Origin: Rhizobiaceae bacterium
GTDB taxonomy: Bacteria > Pseudomonadota > Alphaproteobacteria > Rhizobiales > Rhizobiaceae
Length of the DNA: 12,794 bases
NCBI GenBank assembly: GCA_028865845.1
Contig: JAGWJK010000032.1
Location: forward strand, 1 to 12,794
Direction of reading: 5' to 3'
Within the stretch, counting starts at the first letter, position 1. Each line of letters begins with the position of its first letter. The notes under the pieces were generated by a model. The model was not told the DNA's origin and did no database searches. It saw nothing but the letters and a program-made list of their open reading frames with translations. Below are positions 5,946 through 12,794 of this stretch, in pieces. The translations under genes were made by a program, and so were the position numbers.

Positions 5946-6980
5946 ATGGGTTTCAAAGTTGCAGTTGCGGGCGCGACCGGAAATGTCGGCCGCGAAATGC
6001 TCAATATCCTGTCCGAACGCGGTTTCCCCGCCGACGAAGTCGTGGCGCTGGCATCTGCCCGCTCGCAGGGCACGGAAGTTTCCTACGGCGACAAGACGCT
6101 GAAGGTCTCCAACCTGGAGAACTATAACTTCTCCGACACCGACATCTGCCTGATGTCGGCCGGCGGCGAAGTATCGAAGCGGTTCTCGCCGAAGATCGGC
6201 GCCCAGGGTTGCGTCGTCATCGACAACTCGTCCGCCTGGCGTTACGACGCCGACGTTCCGCTGATCGTTCCGGAAGTGAACCCGGATGCCGTGACCCAGT
6301 TCACCAAGCGCAACATCATCGCCAACCCGAACTGCTCGACCGCCCAGCTCGTCGTCGCGCTGAAGCCGCTGCATGATTTCGCCAAGATCAAGCGCGTCGT
6401 GGTCTCGACGTACCAGTCCGTCTCCGGCGCCGGCAAGGACGGCATGGACGAACTGTTCAACCAGACCCGCGCCGTCTTCGTCGCTGATCCGATCGAGAAC
6501 AAGAAGTTCACCAAGCGCATCGCCTTCAACGTCATTCCGCATATCGATAGCTTCATGGAAGACGGCTATACGAAGGAAGAGTGGAAGGTGCTGGCCGAGA
6601 CCAAGAAGATGCTCGACCCAAAGATCAAGGTCACCTGCACGGCCGTGCGCGTGCCCGTCTTCATCGGCCATTCGGAATCGGTGAACATCGAATTCGAAAA
6701 CGAGATCACCGCCGACCAGGCGCGCGACATCCTGCGCGAAGCACCGGGCTGCCTCGTCATCGACAAGCGCGAGAACGGTGGCTACATCACGCCTTACGAA
6801 TCCGCCGGCGAAGACGCGACCTACATTTCGCGTATCCGCGAGGATGCGACGGTCGAAAACGGCCTGAACATCTGGGTCGTTTCCGACAACCTGCGCAAGG
6901 GCGCTGCGCTCAACGCCATCCAGATCGCCGAACTGCTGATCAACCGTGGCCTCATCAAGCCGCGCAAGCAGGCCGCATAA
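5946..6980 (+). CDS. asd: Aspartate-semialdehyde dehydrogenase
   Basis: Catalyses NADPH-dependent reductive dephosphorylation of beta-aspartyl phosphate to aspartate semialdehyde, the branch-point step to lysine/diaminopimelate, threonine and methionine; cytosolic. It has 344 residues, a normal length. The Rossmann motif GATGNVG is at 9-15, the catalytic cysteine is C130 in NPNCSTAQ, and Q157, R235 and H242 (RVPVFIGHSES) fit the substrate-binding and acid-base positions of the family. The C-terminal dimer/NADP region includes DNLRKGAALNAIQIAE (314-329), with the conserved KGAA..N. The start ATG at 5946 is set by the Rossmann motif; the ribosome-binding site is weak (GAGAG/GAGAA in a purine-rich leader). 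It is followed by its own terminator. As an essential cell-wall and amino-acid gene it marks this part as core chromosome. Confidence 0.97.
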   Translation: MGFKVAVAGATGNVGREMLNILSERGFPADEVVALASARSQGTEVSYGDKTLKVSNLENYNFSDTDICLMSAGGEVSKRFSPKIGAQGCVVIDNSSAWRYDADVPLIVPEVNPDAVTQFTKRNIIANPNCSTAQLVVALKPLHDFAKIKRVVVSTYQSVSGAGKDGMDELFNQTRAVFVADPIENKKFTKRIAFNVIPHIDSFMEDGYTKEEWKVLAETKKMLDPKIKVTCTAVRVPVFIGHSESVNIEFENEITADQARDILREAPGCLVIDKRENGGYITPYESAGEDATYISRIREDATVENGLNIWVVSDNLRKGAALNAIQIAELLINRGLIKPRKQAA

Positions 6981-6992
6981 GGCATGTGAAGG

Positions 6993-7021
6993 AACCATAA
7001 CCAATTTATGGTTTATAAACC
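6993..7021. repeat. Overlapping AT-rich palindromes downstream of asd
   Basis: AACCATAA (6993-7000) and TTATGGTT (7006-7013) form a perfect 8-bp inverted repeat with a 5-base spacer, and GGTTTATAAACC (7010-7021) is a perfect 12-bp palindrome sharing its last four bases. The two structures are mutually exclusive as RNA. They may be a binding site for a DNA-binding protein; no T-run supports termination here. Confidence 0.5.
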
Positions 7022-7091
7022 TTTGCTGGCTAAGCAGGATTGAGAACAGTGCGAATCGGTTTGCAAAACCAGGTCGCGCCGAATCCAAAAA

Positions 7092-7127
7092 GGGCCTCGC
7101 CTCTTCAATTCGAAGGGCGGGGCTTTT
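7092..7127 (+). terminator. Rho-independent terminator after asd
   Basis: GCCTCGCC-CTTC pairs with GAAGGGCGGGGC (7094-7106 with 7112-7123), 12 bp with one bulged T and one G-U pair, loop AATTC, then TTTT at 7124-7127. An A-run precedes the stem. It is about 110 bases after the asd stop. Confidence 0.85.
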
Positions 7128-7147
7128 GCAAAGCCGCAATTCGATAG

Positions 7148-7163
7148 TGTTTCACGTGAAGCG
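7148..7163. promoter_or_regulatory. parS-like 16-mer (candidate ParB site)
   Basis: TGTTTCACGTGAAGCG matches 14 of 16 positions of the bacterial chromosomal parS consensus TGTTTCACGTGAAACA. The central TTCACGTGAA is a perfect palindrome; the two mismatches are both in the right half (positions 14 and 16). It sits in non-coding DNA between the asd terminator and the transglycosylase gene, where single parS sites are tolerated. No parAB is in the window, so function is unproven. Confidence 0.4.
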
Positions 7164-7257
7164 CAATTATAGATCGCTAAAACGTGATAATGACAGAATC
7201 GCCGGATACTGGCATGGTCCGGTGAGATCAAAGACTTCAAGACTTCGGGGACTCTGA

Positions 7258-8079
7258 ATGCGCATCACAAAATGGGGACTGGCAGCTCTCGCGGCATGCG
7301 GGCTGTCCATGATGGCGCCGCTTGCGGCAAATGCGGCCGCCTGCGGCAATGGCCCGGCCGGTTTCGATAATTGGGTGCAGGAATTCAAGCGCGAAGCGCA
7401 AGGCCACGGCGTCAGCGCCTCGGTACTAGACCGCGCCTTTGCCAATGTCCATTATAATCAGCCGACCATTCGCGCCGACCGCGGCCAGAAGGGCTTCAAG
7501 CTCTCCTTCGACGAATTCATGAAAAAGCGCGGCGGCCAGGCGACCATCGCTCGCGGCAAGGGCGTAAAGCAGGCCAACGCGGCACTCTTCGCACGAATCC
7601 AGCAGCGCTACGGCGTCCCCGCCGGCCCGCTCATTGCCATCTGGGGCATGGAAACCGGCTTCGGCAGCTTCATGGGCGATCAGCACACGATGTCAGCCGT
7701 ATCGACGCTCGCCTATGATTGCCGCCGCACCGAATATTTCACCGACCAGCTTTATGCCGCCCTGCAGCTCGTTGGCGAAGGCAATCTCAGCCCGTCTGCC
7801 CGCGGCGCCGCTCATGGTGAAATCGGCCAGACCCAGTTCCTGCCGCGCAACGTGGTCAATTTCGGCGTCGATGGCGATGGCGATGGCAAGATCGACCTGA
7901 TCGGCTCCCGCGCCGACGCGTTGGCCTCGACGGCAAACTTCTTGAAGGGCCATGGCTGGCGGCCGGGCGAAGGCTATCAGCCGGGCGAACCGAACTTCGC
8001 CGCGATCGCCGGATGGAACGCCGCCGAAGTCTACCAGCAGGCACTCGCCTATGTCGGCAAGAAGATCGACGGCGAATAA
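7258..8079 (+). CDS. MltB-type lytic murein transglycosylase, exported
   Basis: Cleaves the MurNAc-GlcNAc bond of peptidoglycan with formation of 1,6-anhydro ends, acting in the periplasm. It has 273 residues; the short family members lack the extra domains of E. coli MltB. A signal peptide occupies about 1-27 (hydrophobic core, then AANA/A). The catalytic glutamate is E132 in IAIWGMETGFG, and the family motif GEIGQTQFLPRNVV is at 187-200. VDGDGDGKIDL (204-214) looks like an EF-hand-type calcium loop, as in Slt35/MltB. LAAC at 11-14 resembles a lipobox, so lipid attachment is possible, but the hydrophobic stretch before it is very short. GGGGA lies six bases before the ATG. It stands alone between two terminators. 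Confidence 0.92.
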   Translation: MRITKWGLAALAACGLSMMAPLAANAAACGNGPAGFDNWVQEFKREAQGHGVSASVLDRAFANVHYNQPTIRADRGQKGFKLSFDEFMKKRGGQATIARGKGVKQANAALFARIQQRYGVPAGPLIAIWGMETGFGSFMGDQHTMSAVSTLAYDCRRTEYFTDQLYAALQLVGEGNLSPSARGAAHGEIGQTQFLPRNVVNFGVDGDGDGKIDLIGSRADALASTANFLKGHGWRPGEGYQPGEPNFAAIAGWNAAEVYQQALAYVGKKIDGE

Positions 8080-8103
8080 TTATCCGAGGCATCAATTGTT
8101 TAG

Positions 8104-8135
8104 AGCGCTTCGTACCATCGGTACGGAGCGCTTTT
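8104..8135 (+). terminator. Strong rho-independent terminator after the transglycosylase
   Basis: AGCGCTTCGTACC pairs with GGTACGGAGCGCT (8104-8116 with 8120-8132), a 13-bp stem with one G-U pair and a 3-base loop, followed by TTT. It separates convergent genes. The minus-strand side lacks a T-run, so it mainly serves the plus strand. Confidence 0.92.
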
Positions 8136-8163
8136 CATTTGCACGCGAAGCGAGGACTACTGC

Positions 8164-8805
8164 TCAAACGTCCGGACGGACAAAATCGCGGGTCTCCGGA
8201 TCCATCACCCAGAGTTCGCCGGTCGAGATATCGAACCATGCGCCATGCAGCCTGAGTTTGCCTTCCTCTTCCAGCCGCTCAATATCGGGAAAGCTACGGA
8301 GATTGTTGAGCGAATTGCGGATCGAAATCCGCTCCAGCGCCGTCTGCCGCTCCGCCTGGGTCATCACATCAGCGTTCTGAATCTGCTCGGCTGCCGGCTT
8401 CAGCAGCGCCATCCAGCGGCCGATGAAATTGCCCGGCGACAGCGGTTCTGCGTTGGGATCGAGAGCTGCGCGGATACCGCCGCAACGACCGTGCCCCATC
8501 ACCACGATGTCGGACACCTTTAGGGACAGGACGGCAAATTCCAGGGCCGCCGATGTCGCATGGAACTGTCCGTCCGGCTCGTGCGGCGGCACCATGTTGG
8601 CGACGTTGCGGATAACGAACAGTTCTCCGGGGCCGGCATCGAAGATGGTCTCCGGCGCTGCGCGCGAGTCGCTGCAGGCGATCACCAATGTCGATGGGCT
8701 CTGGCCGCTTTCCGCGAGATGACGATAGCGCTCGCGCTCGTCAGCGTAACGCCCGCTCATGAAATTGCGATAGCCGTTCAAAAGTGAGGTAGGGAAGCTC
8801 TGCAT
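8164..8805 (-). CDS. Beta-class carbonic anhydrase
   Basis: Zinc enzyme interconverting CO2 and bicarbonate in the cytosol, supplying bicarbonate for carboxylases and pH balance. It has 213 residues, typical of bacterial beta-CAs. The zinc ligands and catalytic dyad are complete: C44, D46 and R48 in ACSDSR, then H105 and C108 in MGHGRCGG. The C-terminal part has the usual HGAWFDISTGEL segment (188-198). The ATG at 8805 is preferred because MQSFPTSLLNGYRNFM is the typical N-terminus; an upstream TTG at 8841 would add 12 unrelated residues. The Shine-Dalgarno is weak. It follows the pyridoxal kinase gene on the same strand after 71 bases and may be cotranscribed with it. No functional link between the two is evident. 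Confidence 0.95.
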   Translation of the reverse strand: MQSFPTSLLNGYRNFMSGRYADERERYRHLAESGQSPSTLVIACSDSRAAPETIFDAGPGELFVIRNVANMVPPHEPDGQFHATSAALEFAVLSLKVSDIVVMGHGRCGGIRAALDPNAEPLSPGNFIGRWMALLKPAAEQIQNADVMTQAERQTALERISIRNSLNNLRSFPDIERLEEEGKLRLHGAWFDISTGELWVMDPETRDFVRPDV

Positions 8806-8876
8806 GCCTATTGAATTACAGTGCAGTGCCGAAAATGGCAACTATTGCGCTGCAAAAAGCCAAGTGGCCGATAGCC

Positions 8877-9752
8877 TCACTTTTTCGGCCGCTGGGCGGG
8901 ATGCACGAGGCGGCGCATCTGCACCATGGCCATCGGCGTCGAGAGGCTCGAGGCGTCGGCCGCAAGCGTCAATTCGTCGCTGCCGCGTTTGACTGCCCGT
9001 GCAAGCACCTCATAGACGCTGGCGGTCGTCAGCTGCAGCGCCCGCTCCTCGTCCATGCCGGCAAGAAGCCGCGACAGAAACACGGCTGACAACAGGTCGC
9101 CAAGCCCGTTCGGCGCCTTCTCGATAGTACGGTGCTCGGCAAGCAATGCGTTGCGGCCGGAGAGAGAGAGGTTGCCGATGCTGCCGCTCATCATCGGCAC
9201 GGCCGAGGTTACCAGCATACGCGACGGGCCGAGCGCCAGCGCCGCCTCCATGATGGCATTGTTGTCGTCGAGCGGCGCGCCGGCAAGCCAGGCGAGCTCG
9301 TATCGATTGGGCGTCGCAAGCGATGCCAGCGGGATGAGATGGTCACGGATCGCCTCCGCCGTCGCCTCGGGAACATAAAGGCCGCCAGCATCGCCGATAA
9401 CAGGATCGCAGGCATAGAGGATATCCGGGTTCTTCTGGCGCAACGCCGTGACCAGCTTCGCAACCGAGCGCGCCTGCGCCGCGTTGCCGAAATAACCCGA
9501 CAAGACTGCCTTGACCTCGGGAAGCCAGGGTGCCGCGATCAGATCGTCGATCGCGTGATCGAAATCGGCTTCCGCGAAGGTCAATCGCGTCGATCGCCCA
9601 TGACCCGGGTGCCAGGGAAGTACCACGGTCGGCAACGCCCAGACGGGGTGTCCAAGGGTCTCCAACGCAAAGACCGCCGCACGATTTCCGACCGAGCCGC
9701 GCACGACGTGGCTGGAGATGACGATGACGGCGCCGGCCGCTGAATCTGACAT
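8877..9752 (-). CDS. pdxY: Pyridoxal kinase (PdxY/PdxK type)
   Basis: ATP-dependent phosphorylation of pyridoxal (vitamin B6 salvage) to pyridoxal 5'-phosphate; cytosolic ribokinase-fold enzyme. It has 291 residues, matching the family. SSHVVRGSVGNRAAVFALETLG (13-34) is the vitamin-binding N-terminal region and WHPGHG is at 47-52. DPVIGD (116-121) and TPNRYEL (147-153) are the nucleotide/substrate motifs, and GLGD at 216-219 supplies the anion hole and catalytic base D219. The ATG at 9752 with GGAAG eight bases upstream fits better than an ATG at 9794, which would add 14 residues outside the family. Whether it is PdxY-like or the broader PdxK cannot be decided by eye. It is divergent from the glutamate dehydrogenase and upstream of the carbonic anhydrase gene. 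Confidence 0.92.
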   Translation of the reverse strand: MSDSAAGAVIVISSHVVRGSVGNRAAVFALETLGHPVWALPTVVLPWHPGHGRSTRLTFAEADFDHAIDDLIAAPWLPEVKAVLSGYFGNAAQARSVAKLVTALRQKNPDILYACDPVIGDAGGLYVPEATAEAIRDHLIPLASLATPNRYELAWLAGAPLDDNNAIMEAALALGPSRMLVTSAVPMMSGSIGNLSLSGRNALLAEHRTIEKAPNGLGDLLSAVFLSRLLAGMDEERALQLTTASVYEVLARAVKRGSDELTLAADASSLSTPMAMVQMRRLVHPAQRPKK

Positions 9753-10126
9753 GATGCTTGCTTCCAGTCTCGATCTTCCGGTGCCGACGTACAATCCCGA
9801 AAGGATCCGTGCCGTTTCAGCCGTTGTTGCCTGTGTGGTGCGGCCGAAGAAGGCGCTGCCAGATTGACGGCCGTTGATGATCCGTTTGCCGCCATCCTGT
9901 CAACTCCCGTTCACAGAGTCATGAAACCTTCACCAAAGGAGAAAAATTGTCGGTTTTTCGGAAAAATCCGCTCTCCAGGCCCTTAAATCGCCGAGGACAG
10001 CAAGATTCTTCAAAAAACTCGCGGTGTTTTGACCCAAAAGCGACGAAAGCCACGCATTTTTAGCCAGTTTTTTCGACAAACCTTCTGCTAATGTCAGCCA
10101 AATCAAGGAAATCGGGGAGGAATTCC
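9753..10126. other. Divergent intergenic region between pyridoxal kinase and glutamate dehydrogenase genes
   Basis: Must hold promoters for both flanking genes, but no pair of hexamers stands out. The best plus-strand -35 is TTGACC at 10029-10034, without a good -10. The right half carries many A/T tracts (9954-9958, 9962-9966, 10012-10017, 10027-10030, 10036-10039, 10057-10061, 10068-10073) and an imperfect hairpin at 9951-9970, which could bend the DNA. GGGGAGGA at 10114-10121 is the strong ribosome-binding site of the dehydrogenase. No tRNA or convincing small gene is seen. Confidence 0.5.
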
Positions 10127-12794
10127 ATGTCACCGAAGACAAATCCGAAGCGGGAAAAACAGCTCGAAGCGGCGCGCAAGATCGCGGCCGCAACTGGCGA
10201 CGCGCATATCGATCCGGAAATCCTCTTCGGCCGGGCAAGCAATGACGACATGGAACGCTATACGCCGGAGATGCTGGCCTTTTCCGCCATTCACGCGGCG
10301 ACAGAGCTTGCCGCCTGGAGCGGCGCATCTCCCCGCGTCAATGTCGAGCCGGTAGCCGGCATCGATCCCGAAGGCATACAGGTTTCCATTCTGTCGATTA
10401 CCGACCACAACCTGCCCTTCCTCTATGAGTCGGTCATGGGGGAGGTCACGAGCAGCTATCGCGACGTGATGATGGCCGTGCATCCGATCCTCGTGGTCGA
10501 GGAGGGGAAGCAGCCGGCGATCTATTCCGCCGATCACCAGAGCGACCCGGCCCATCGCGTCAGCCACATCCAGCTGCATCTGGCGCCGCTGACGGCAGCA
10601 CAGGCGGCCGATCTTGTGAAGCGCCTGGAGACGGTGCTCGAACAGACACATCTGACCGTATCGGATTGGAAGCCGATGCTGGCGCGGCTCGACACCGTCA
10701 TTTCCGAACTCTCCACATATGAGGCGACCGGCCGCCGCAAGGCAGACCGCGACGAGGCGCTGGCGTTCCTGGCGTGGTTGCGCGACGGCAATTTCACCTT
10801 CCTCGGCATGCGCGAATATGTCTACTCCGGCAGGGGCAACGATGCGAAGGTGGAGCGCGACCGCGGCACCGGCCTCGGCATCCTCTCCAATCCCGATGTC
10901 CGGGTGCTGCGCCAGGGTAAGGATGCCGTCACCACCACCCCGGAAATCCTCGCTTTCCTCGACGGTCCGGATTTCCTGATCGTCACCAAGGCCAACGTCA
11001 AATCGATCGTCCATCGCCGCGCCTACATGGACTATGTCGGCGTCAAGCGCTTCGACAGCGAAGGCAATGTCACCGGTGAACTGCGTATCGTCGGTCTCTA
11101 CACCTCGACCGCCTATACCAGTGCTGCCGCGGAAGTGCCGCTGCTGCGCTCCAAGGTGCAGAAGGTCAAGGATCATTTCGGTTTCGACCCGACCAGCCAC
11201 TCCGGCCGCATGCTCGACAACACGCTTGAATCCTACCCGCGCGACGATCTCTTCCAGATCGACACCACCCTGCTTGCCGGTTTTGCCGAGCAGATCAACG
11301 ATCTCGCCGACCGGCCGCGGGTTCGCGTCCTGCCGCGCATCGATCATTTCGACCGCTTCGTCTCGGTCATCGTCTATGTCCCGCGCGAGGAATATGATTC
11401 CGCCGTTCGCGAGAAGATCGGCACCTATCTGAAGACGATCTACGATGGCCGCGTCTCGGCCTACTATCCGGCCTTCCCGGAAGGCGGCGTCGCCCGCGTG
11501 CATTTCATCATCGGCCGCAGCGGCGGCAAGACGCCGAACATTCCGCAAGCCAGGCTCGAGGAGGCGATCCGCGCCATCACCGCGCGCTGGGACGATCGCT
11601 TTGAAATGCTCGCCGGCCCGAAAGCGCCGCATATTTCCGTGAGCCAGGCTTTCCAGGAGGCATTCACGCCGGAAGGCGCAGTTTCCGACCTGCCCGATAT
11701 CATCGCCACCGCGAGTGCCGAGCCGATCCGAATCGCCTTCTATGTCCGCAGAGACGACGGCGTCGATATTCTTTCGCTGAAGATCTTCCACGGCGAGGGC
11801 AATCTGGCCCTGTCGCGCCGCGTGCCGCTGCTCGAAAATCTCGGCTTCAACGTGCTCAGCGAACGCACTTTCGACATCTACGTCACCGCAAAGGACGGCG
11901 CGACCGGTCATGTCGTCCTTCACGACATGGAGCTTGAAGCCCGCAACGGCGCGACGATCGATCTCGGGCGTCACGGCGCGGCTCTCGAAGAAGCGTTCCT
12001 CGCCGCCTTTGGTGGCACGATCGACAATGACGGCTTCAACCGGCTCATCCTCTCCGCCGATCTTTCCGCTCGCGAAGTCAACGTGCTGCGTGCCTATGCC
12101 CGCTATCTGCGCCAGGCCGGCATCGCCTATTCACAGGATTACATCGCGGCGACTCTGGACAAATATCAGAGGATCGCAGCCTCGATCTTCAAGCTCTTCT
12201 ACGACACGCTCGACCCCAGGCTCAGCGAGAAGAACCGCATCAAGAAGCTGAGCGAGCTGCATGCCGGCATCGAAACTGAACTTGCCGACGTGCCGAGCCT
12301 CGACGACGACCGCATCCTGCGTCGCTACGTCAATGCCGTCGACTCGACGCTGCGGACCAACTACTTCCAGAAGAACCCGGATGGCTCACCGAAGGCCATG
12401 CTTGCCTTCAAACTTGATCCAAAGCTGCTCGACGGCCTGCCGGAACCACGGCCCTTCCGCGAGATGTTCGTCTATGGCGTCGAGGTCGAGGGCGTGCATC
12501 TGCGTTTCGGCAAGGTCGCCCGCGGCGGCCTGCGCTGGTCGGACCGCGCCGAGGACTATCGCACGGAAGTGCTCGGCCTGGTGAAGGCGCAGCAGGTCAA
12601 GAACGCCGTCATCGTGCCCGTCGGCGCCAAGGGCGGCTTCTATCCGAAGAAGTTGCCGGTCGGCGGCAGCCGCGACGAGATCTTCAACACCGGCCGCGAA
12701 GCCTACAAGACCTACATCCGTACCCTGCTGTCGATCACCGATAATATCTCCGGCGCCGACATCATTCCGCCGCCGGATACGGTCCGGCTCGACG
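10127..12794 (+). CDS. gdhZ: Large NAD-specific glutamate dehydrogenase, N-terminal 889 residues
   Basis: Oxidative deamination of glutamate to 2-oxoglutarate and ammonium with NAD+, a catabolic enzyme feeding the TCA cycle; cytosolic. It belongs to the approximately 1,600-residue bacterial class (Bac_GDH), so about 55% is present and the C-terminus lies beyond the window. The frame is open for 889 codons from ATG 10127, which has GGGGAGGA five bases upstream. The long N-terminal half carries the ACT-like regulatory segments of this class. The catalytic domain begins near 720-800, with the signature RGGLRWSDR at 799-807 and KAQQVKN...VPVGAKGGF at 820-838, including the active-site lysines. 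No frameshift or missing motif is visible. It is transcribed away from the pyridoxal kinase gene. The symbol follows Caulobacter usage; other species use gdh or gdhB. Confidence 0.96.
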   Translation, partial: MSPKTNPKREKQLEAARKIAAATGDAHIDPEILFGRASNDDMERYTPEMLAFSAIHAATELAAWSGASPRVNVEPVAGIDPEGIQVSILSITDHNLPFLYESVMGEVTSSYRDVMMAVHPILVVEEGKQPAIYSADHQSDPAHRVSHIQLHLAPLTAAQAADLVKRLETVLEQTHLTVSDWKPMLARLDTVISELSTYEATGRRKADRDEALAFLAWLRDGNFTFLGMREYVYSGRGNDAKVERDRGTGLGILSNPDVRVLRQGKDAVTTTPEILAFLDGPDFLIVTKANVKSIVHRRAYMDYVGVKRFDSEGNVTGELRIVGLYTSTAYTSAAAEVPLLRSKVQKVKDHFGFDPTSHSGRMLDNTLESYPRDDLFQIDTTLLAGFAEQINDLADRPRVRVLPRIDHFDRFVSVIVYVPREEYDSAVREKIGTYLKTIYDGRVSAYYPAFPEGGVARVHFIIGRSGGKTPNIPQARLEEAIRAITARWDDRFEMLAGPKAPHISVSQAFQEAFTPEGAVSDLPDIIATASAEPIRIAFYVRRDDGVDILSLKIFHGEGNLALSRRVPLLENLGFNVLSERTFDIYVTAKDGATGHVVLHDMELEARNGATIDLGRHGAALEEAFLAAFGGTIDNDGFNRLILSADLSAREVNVLRAYARYLRQAGIAYSQDYIAATLDKYQRIAASIFKLFYDTLDPRLSEKNRIKKLSELHAGIETELADVPSLDDDRILRRYVNAVDSTLRTNYFQKNPDGSPKAMLAFKLDPKLLDGLPEPRPFREMFVYGVEVEGVHLRFGKVARGGLRWSDRAEDYRTEVLGLVKAQQVKNAVIVPVGAKGGFYPKKLPVGGSRDEIFNTGREAYKTYIRTLLSITDNISGADIIPPPDTVRLD

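Noticed and set aside
4985..6073. A 362-codon minus-strand open frame across dps, the intergenic region and the start of asd
   Set aside because: It opposes two confidently identified genes and has no recognisable domain; it is a by-product of composition.
5889..7139. A 416-codon minus-strand open frame opposite asd
   Set aside because: Asd on the plus strand has all catalytic motifs; the antisense product is unlike any family I recognise.
9917..10063. Tiny frames in the glutamate dehydrogenase upstream region (ATG at 9921; TTG at 9947 after GGAG)
   Set aside because: About 21 and 38 codons; the first has no ribosome-binding site, the second has a rare start, odd composition and overlap with A/T tracts. 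A leader peptide cannot be excluded but is not supported.
10130..11974. A 614-codon open frame on the minus strand inside the glutamate dehydrogenase gene
   Set aside because: It is antisense to a clearly recognised protein; G/C bias at third positions keeps the opposite frame free of stops. Its translation shows no family motif and has no credible ribosome-binding site.
1..12794. A new defence, mobile or biosynthetic system
   Set aside because: I looked for integrases, transposases, toxin-antitoxin pairs, repeats with spacers, restriction genes and clustered unknown genes. Every sizeable gene belongs to a well-known family with ordinary architecture, and no composition break suggests an island.

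Overview
The window looks like chromosomal DNA from a GC-rich alphaproteobacterium, most likely Rhizobium or a close relative. The main reasons are strong G/C third-position bias, an approximately 1,600-residue-type NAD-glutamate dehydrogenase, an Asd of rhizobial character, CUT1 sugar-transport genes with a LacI-family regulator, and short intergenic GC hairpins. This assignment comes from recognising protein families by eye, not from a database search. I see no tRNA, rRNA, insertion sequence, integrase or CRISPR array.

Layout. (1) 1-3230, minus strand: a sugar-uptake operon read as LacI-family repressor, then periplasmic binding protein, then inner-membrane permease, which runs off the left edge. 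Two identical perfect 18-bp palindromes upstream of the repressor, centred 33 bp apart, flank a TTGACT -35 element. This is a clear autoregulatory operator pair. A GC hairpin sits between the binding-protein and permease genes. (2) 3480-4838, plus strand: an ArsR-type repressor and a short-chain dehydrogenase. A diverged 24-bp inverted repeat brackets the likely dehydrogenase promoter, and a strong terminator follows. (3) 4883-5835, plus strand: a Dps mini-ferritin, then a possible 38-codon gene with its own promoter and ribosome-binding site. (4) 5857-8135, plus strand: tandem hairpins, asd (aspartate-semialdehyde dehydrogenase), a terminator, a parS-like 16-mer, and a secreted MltB-type lytic transglycosylase with a strong terminator. 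(5) 8164-9752, minus strand: a beta-carbonic anhydrase and a pyridoxal kinase. (6) 9753-10126: a divergent intergenic region with A/T tracts. (7) 10127 to the right edge, plus strand: the first 889 codons of the large NAD-dependent glutamate dehydrogenase.

How the genes fit together. The left third is accessory carbon uptake with local regulation. The middle is a small regulated oxidoreductase unit and stress protection (Dps). The right half is core metabolism: lysine/threonine/methionine and diaminopimelate precursor synthesis (Asd), cell-wall turnover, bicarbonate supply, B6 salvage and glutamate catabolism. I found no convincing new multi-gene system. The most interesting signals are regulatory DNA: the LacI operator pair, the ArsR-linked inverted repeat, the parS-like site and the possible small gene before asd.
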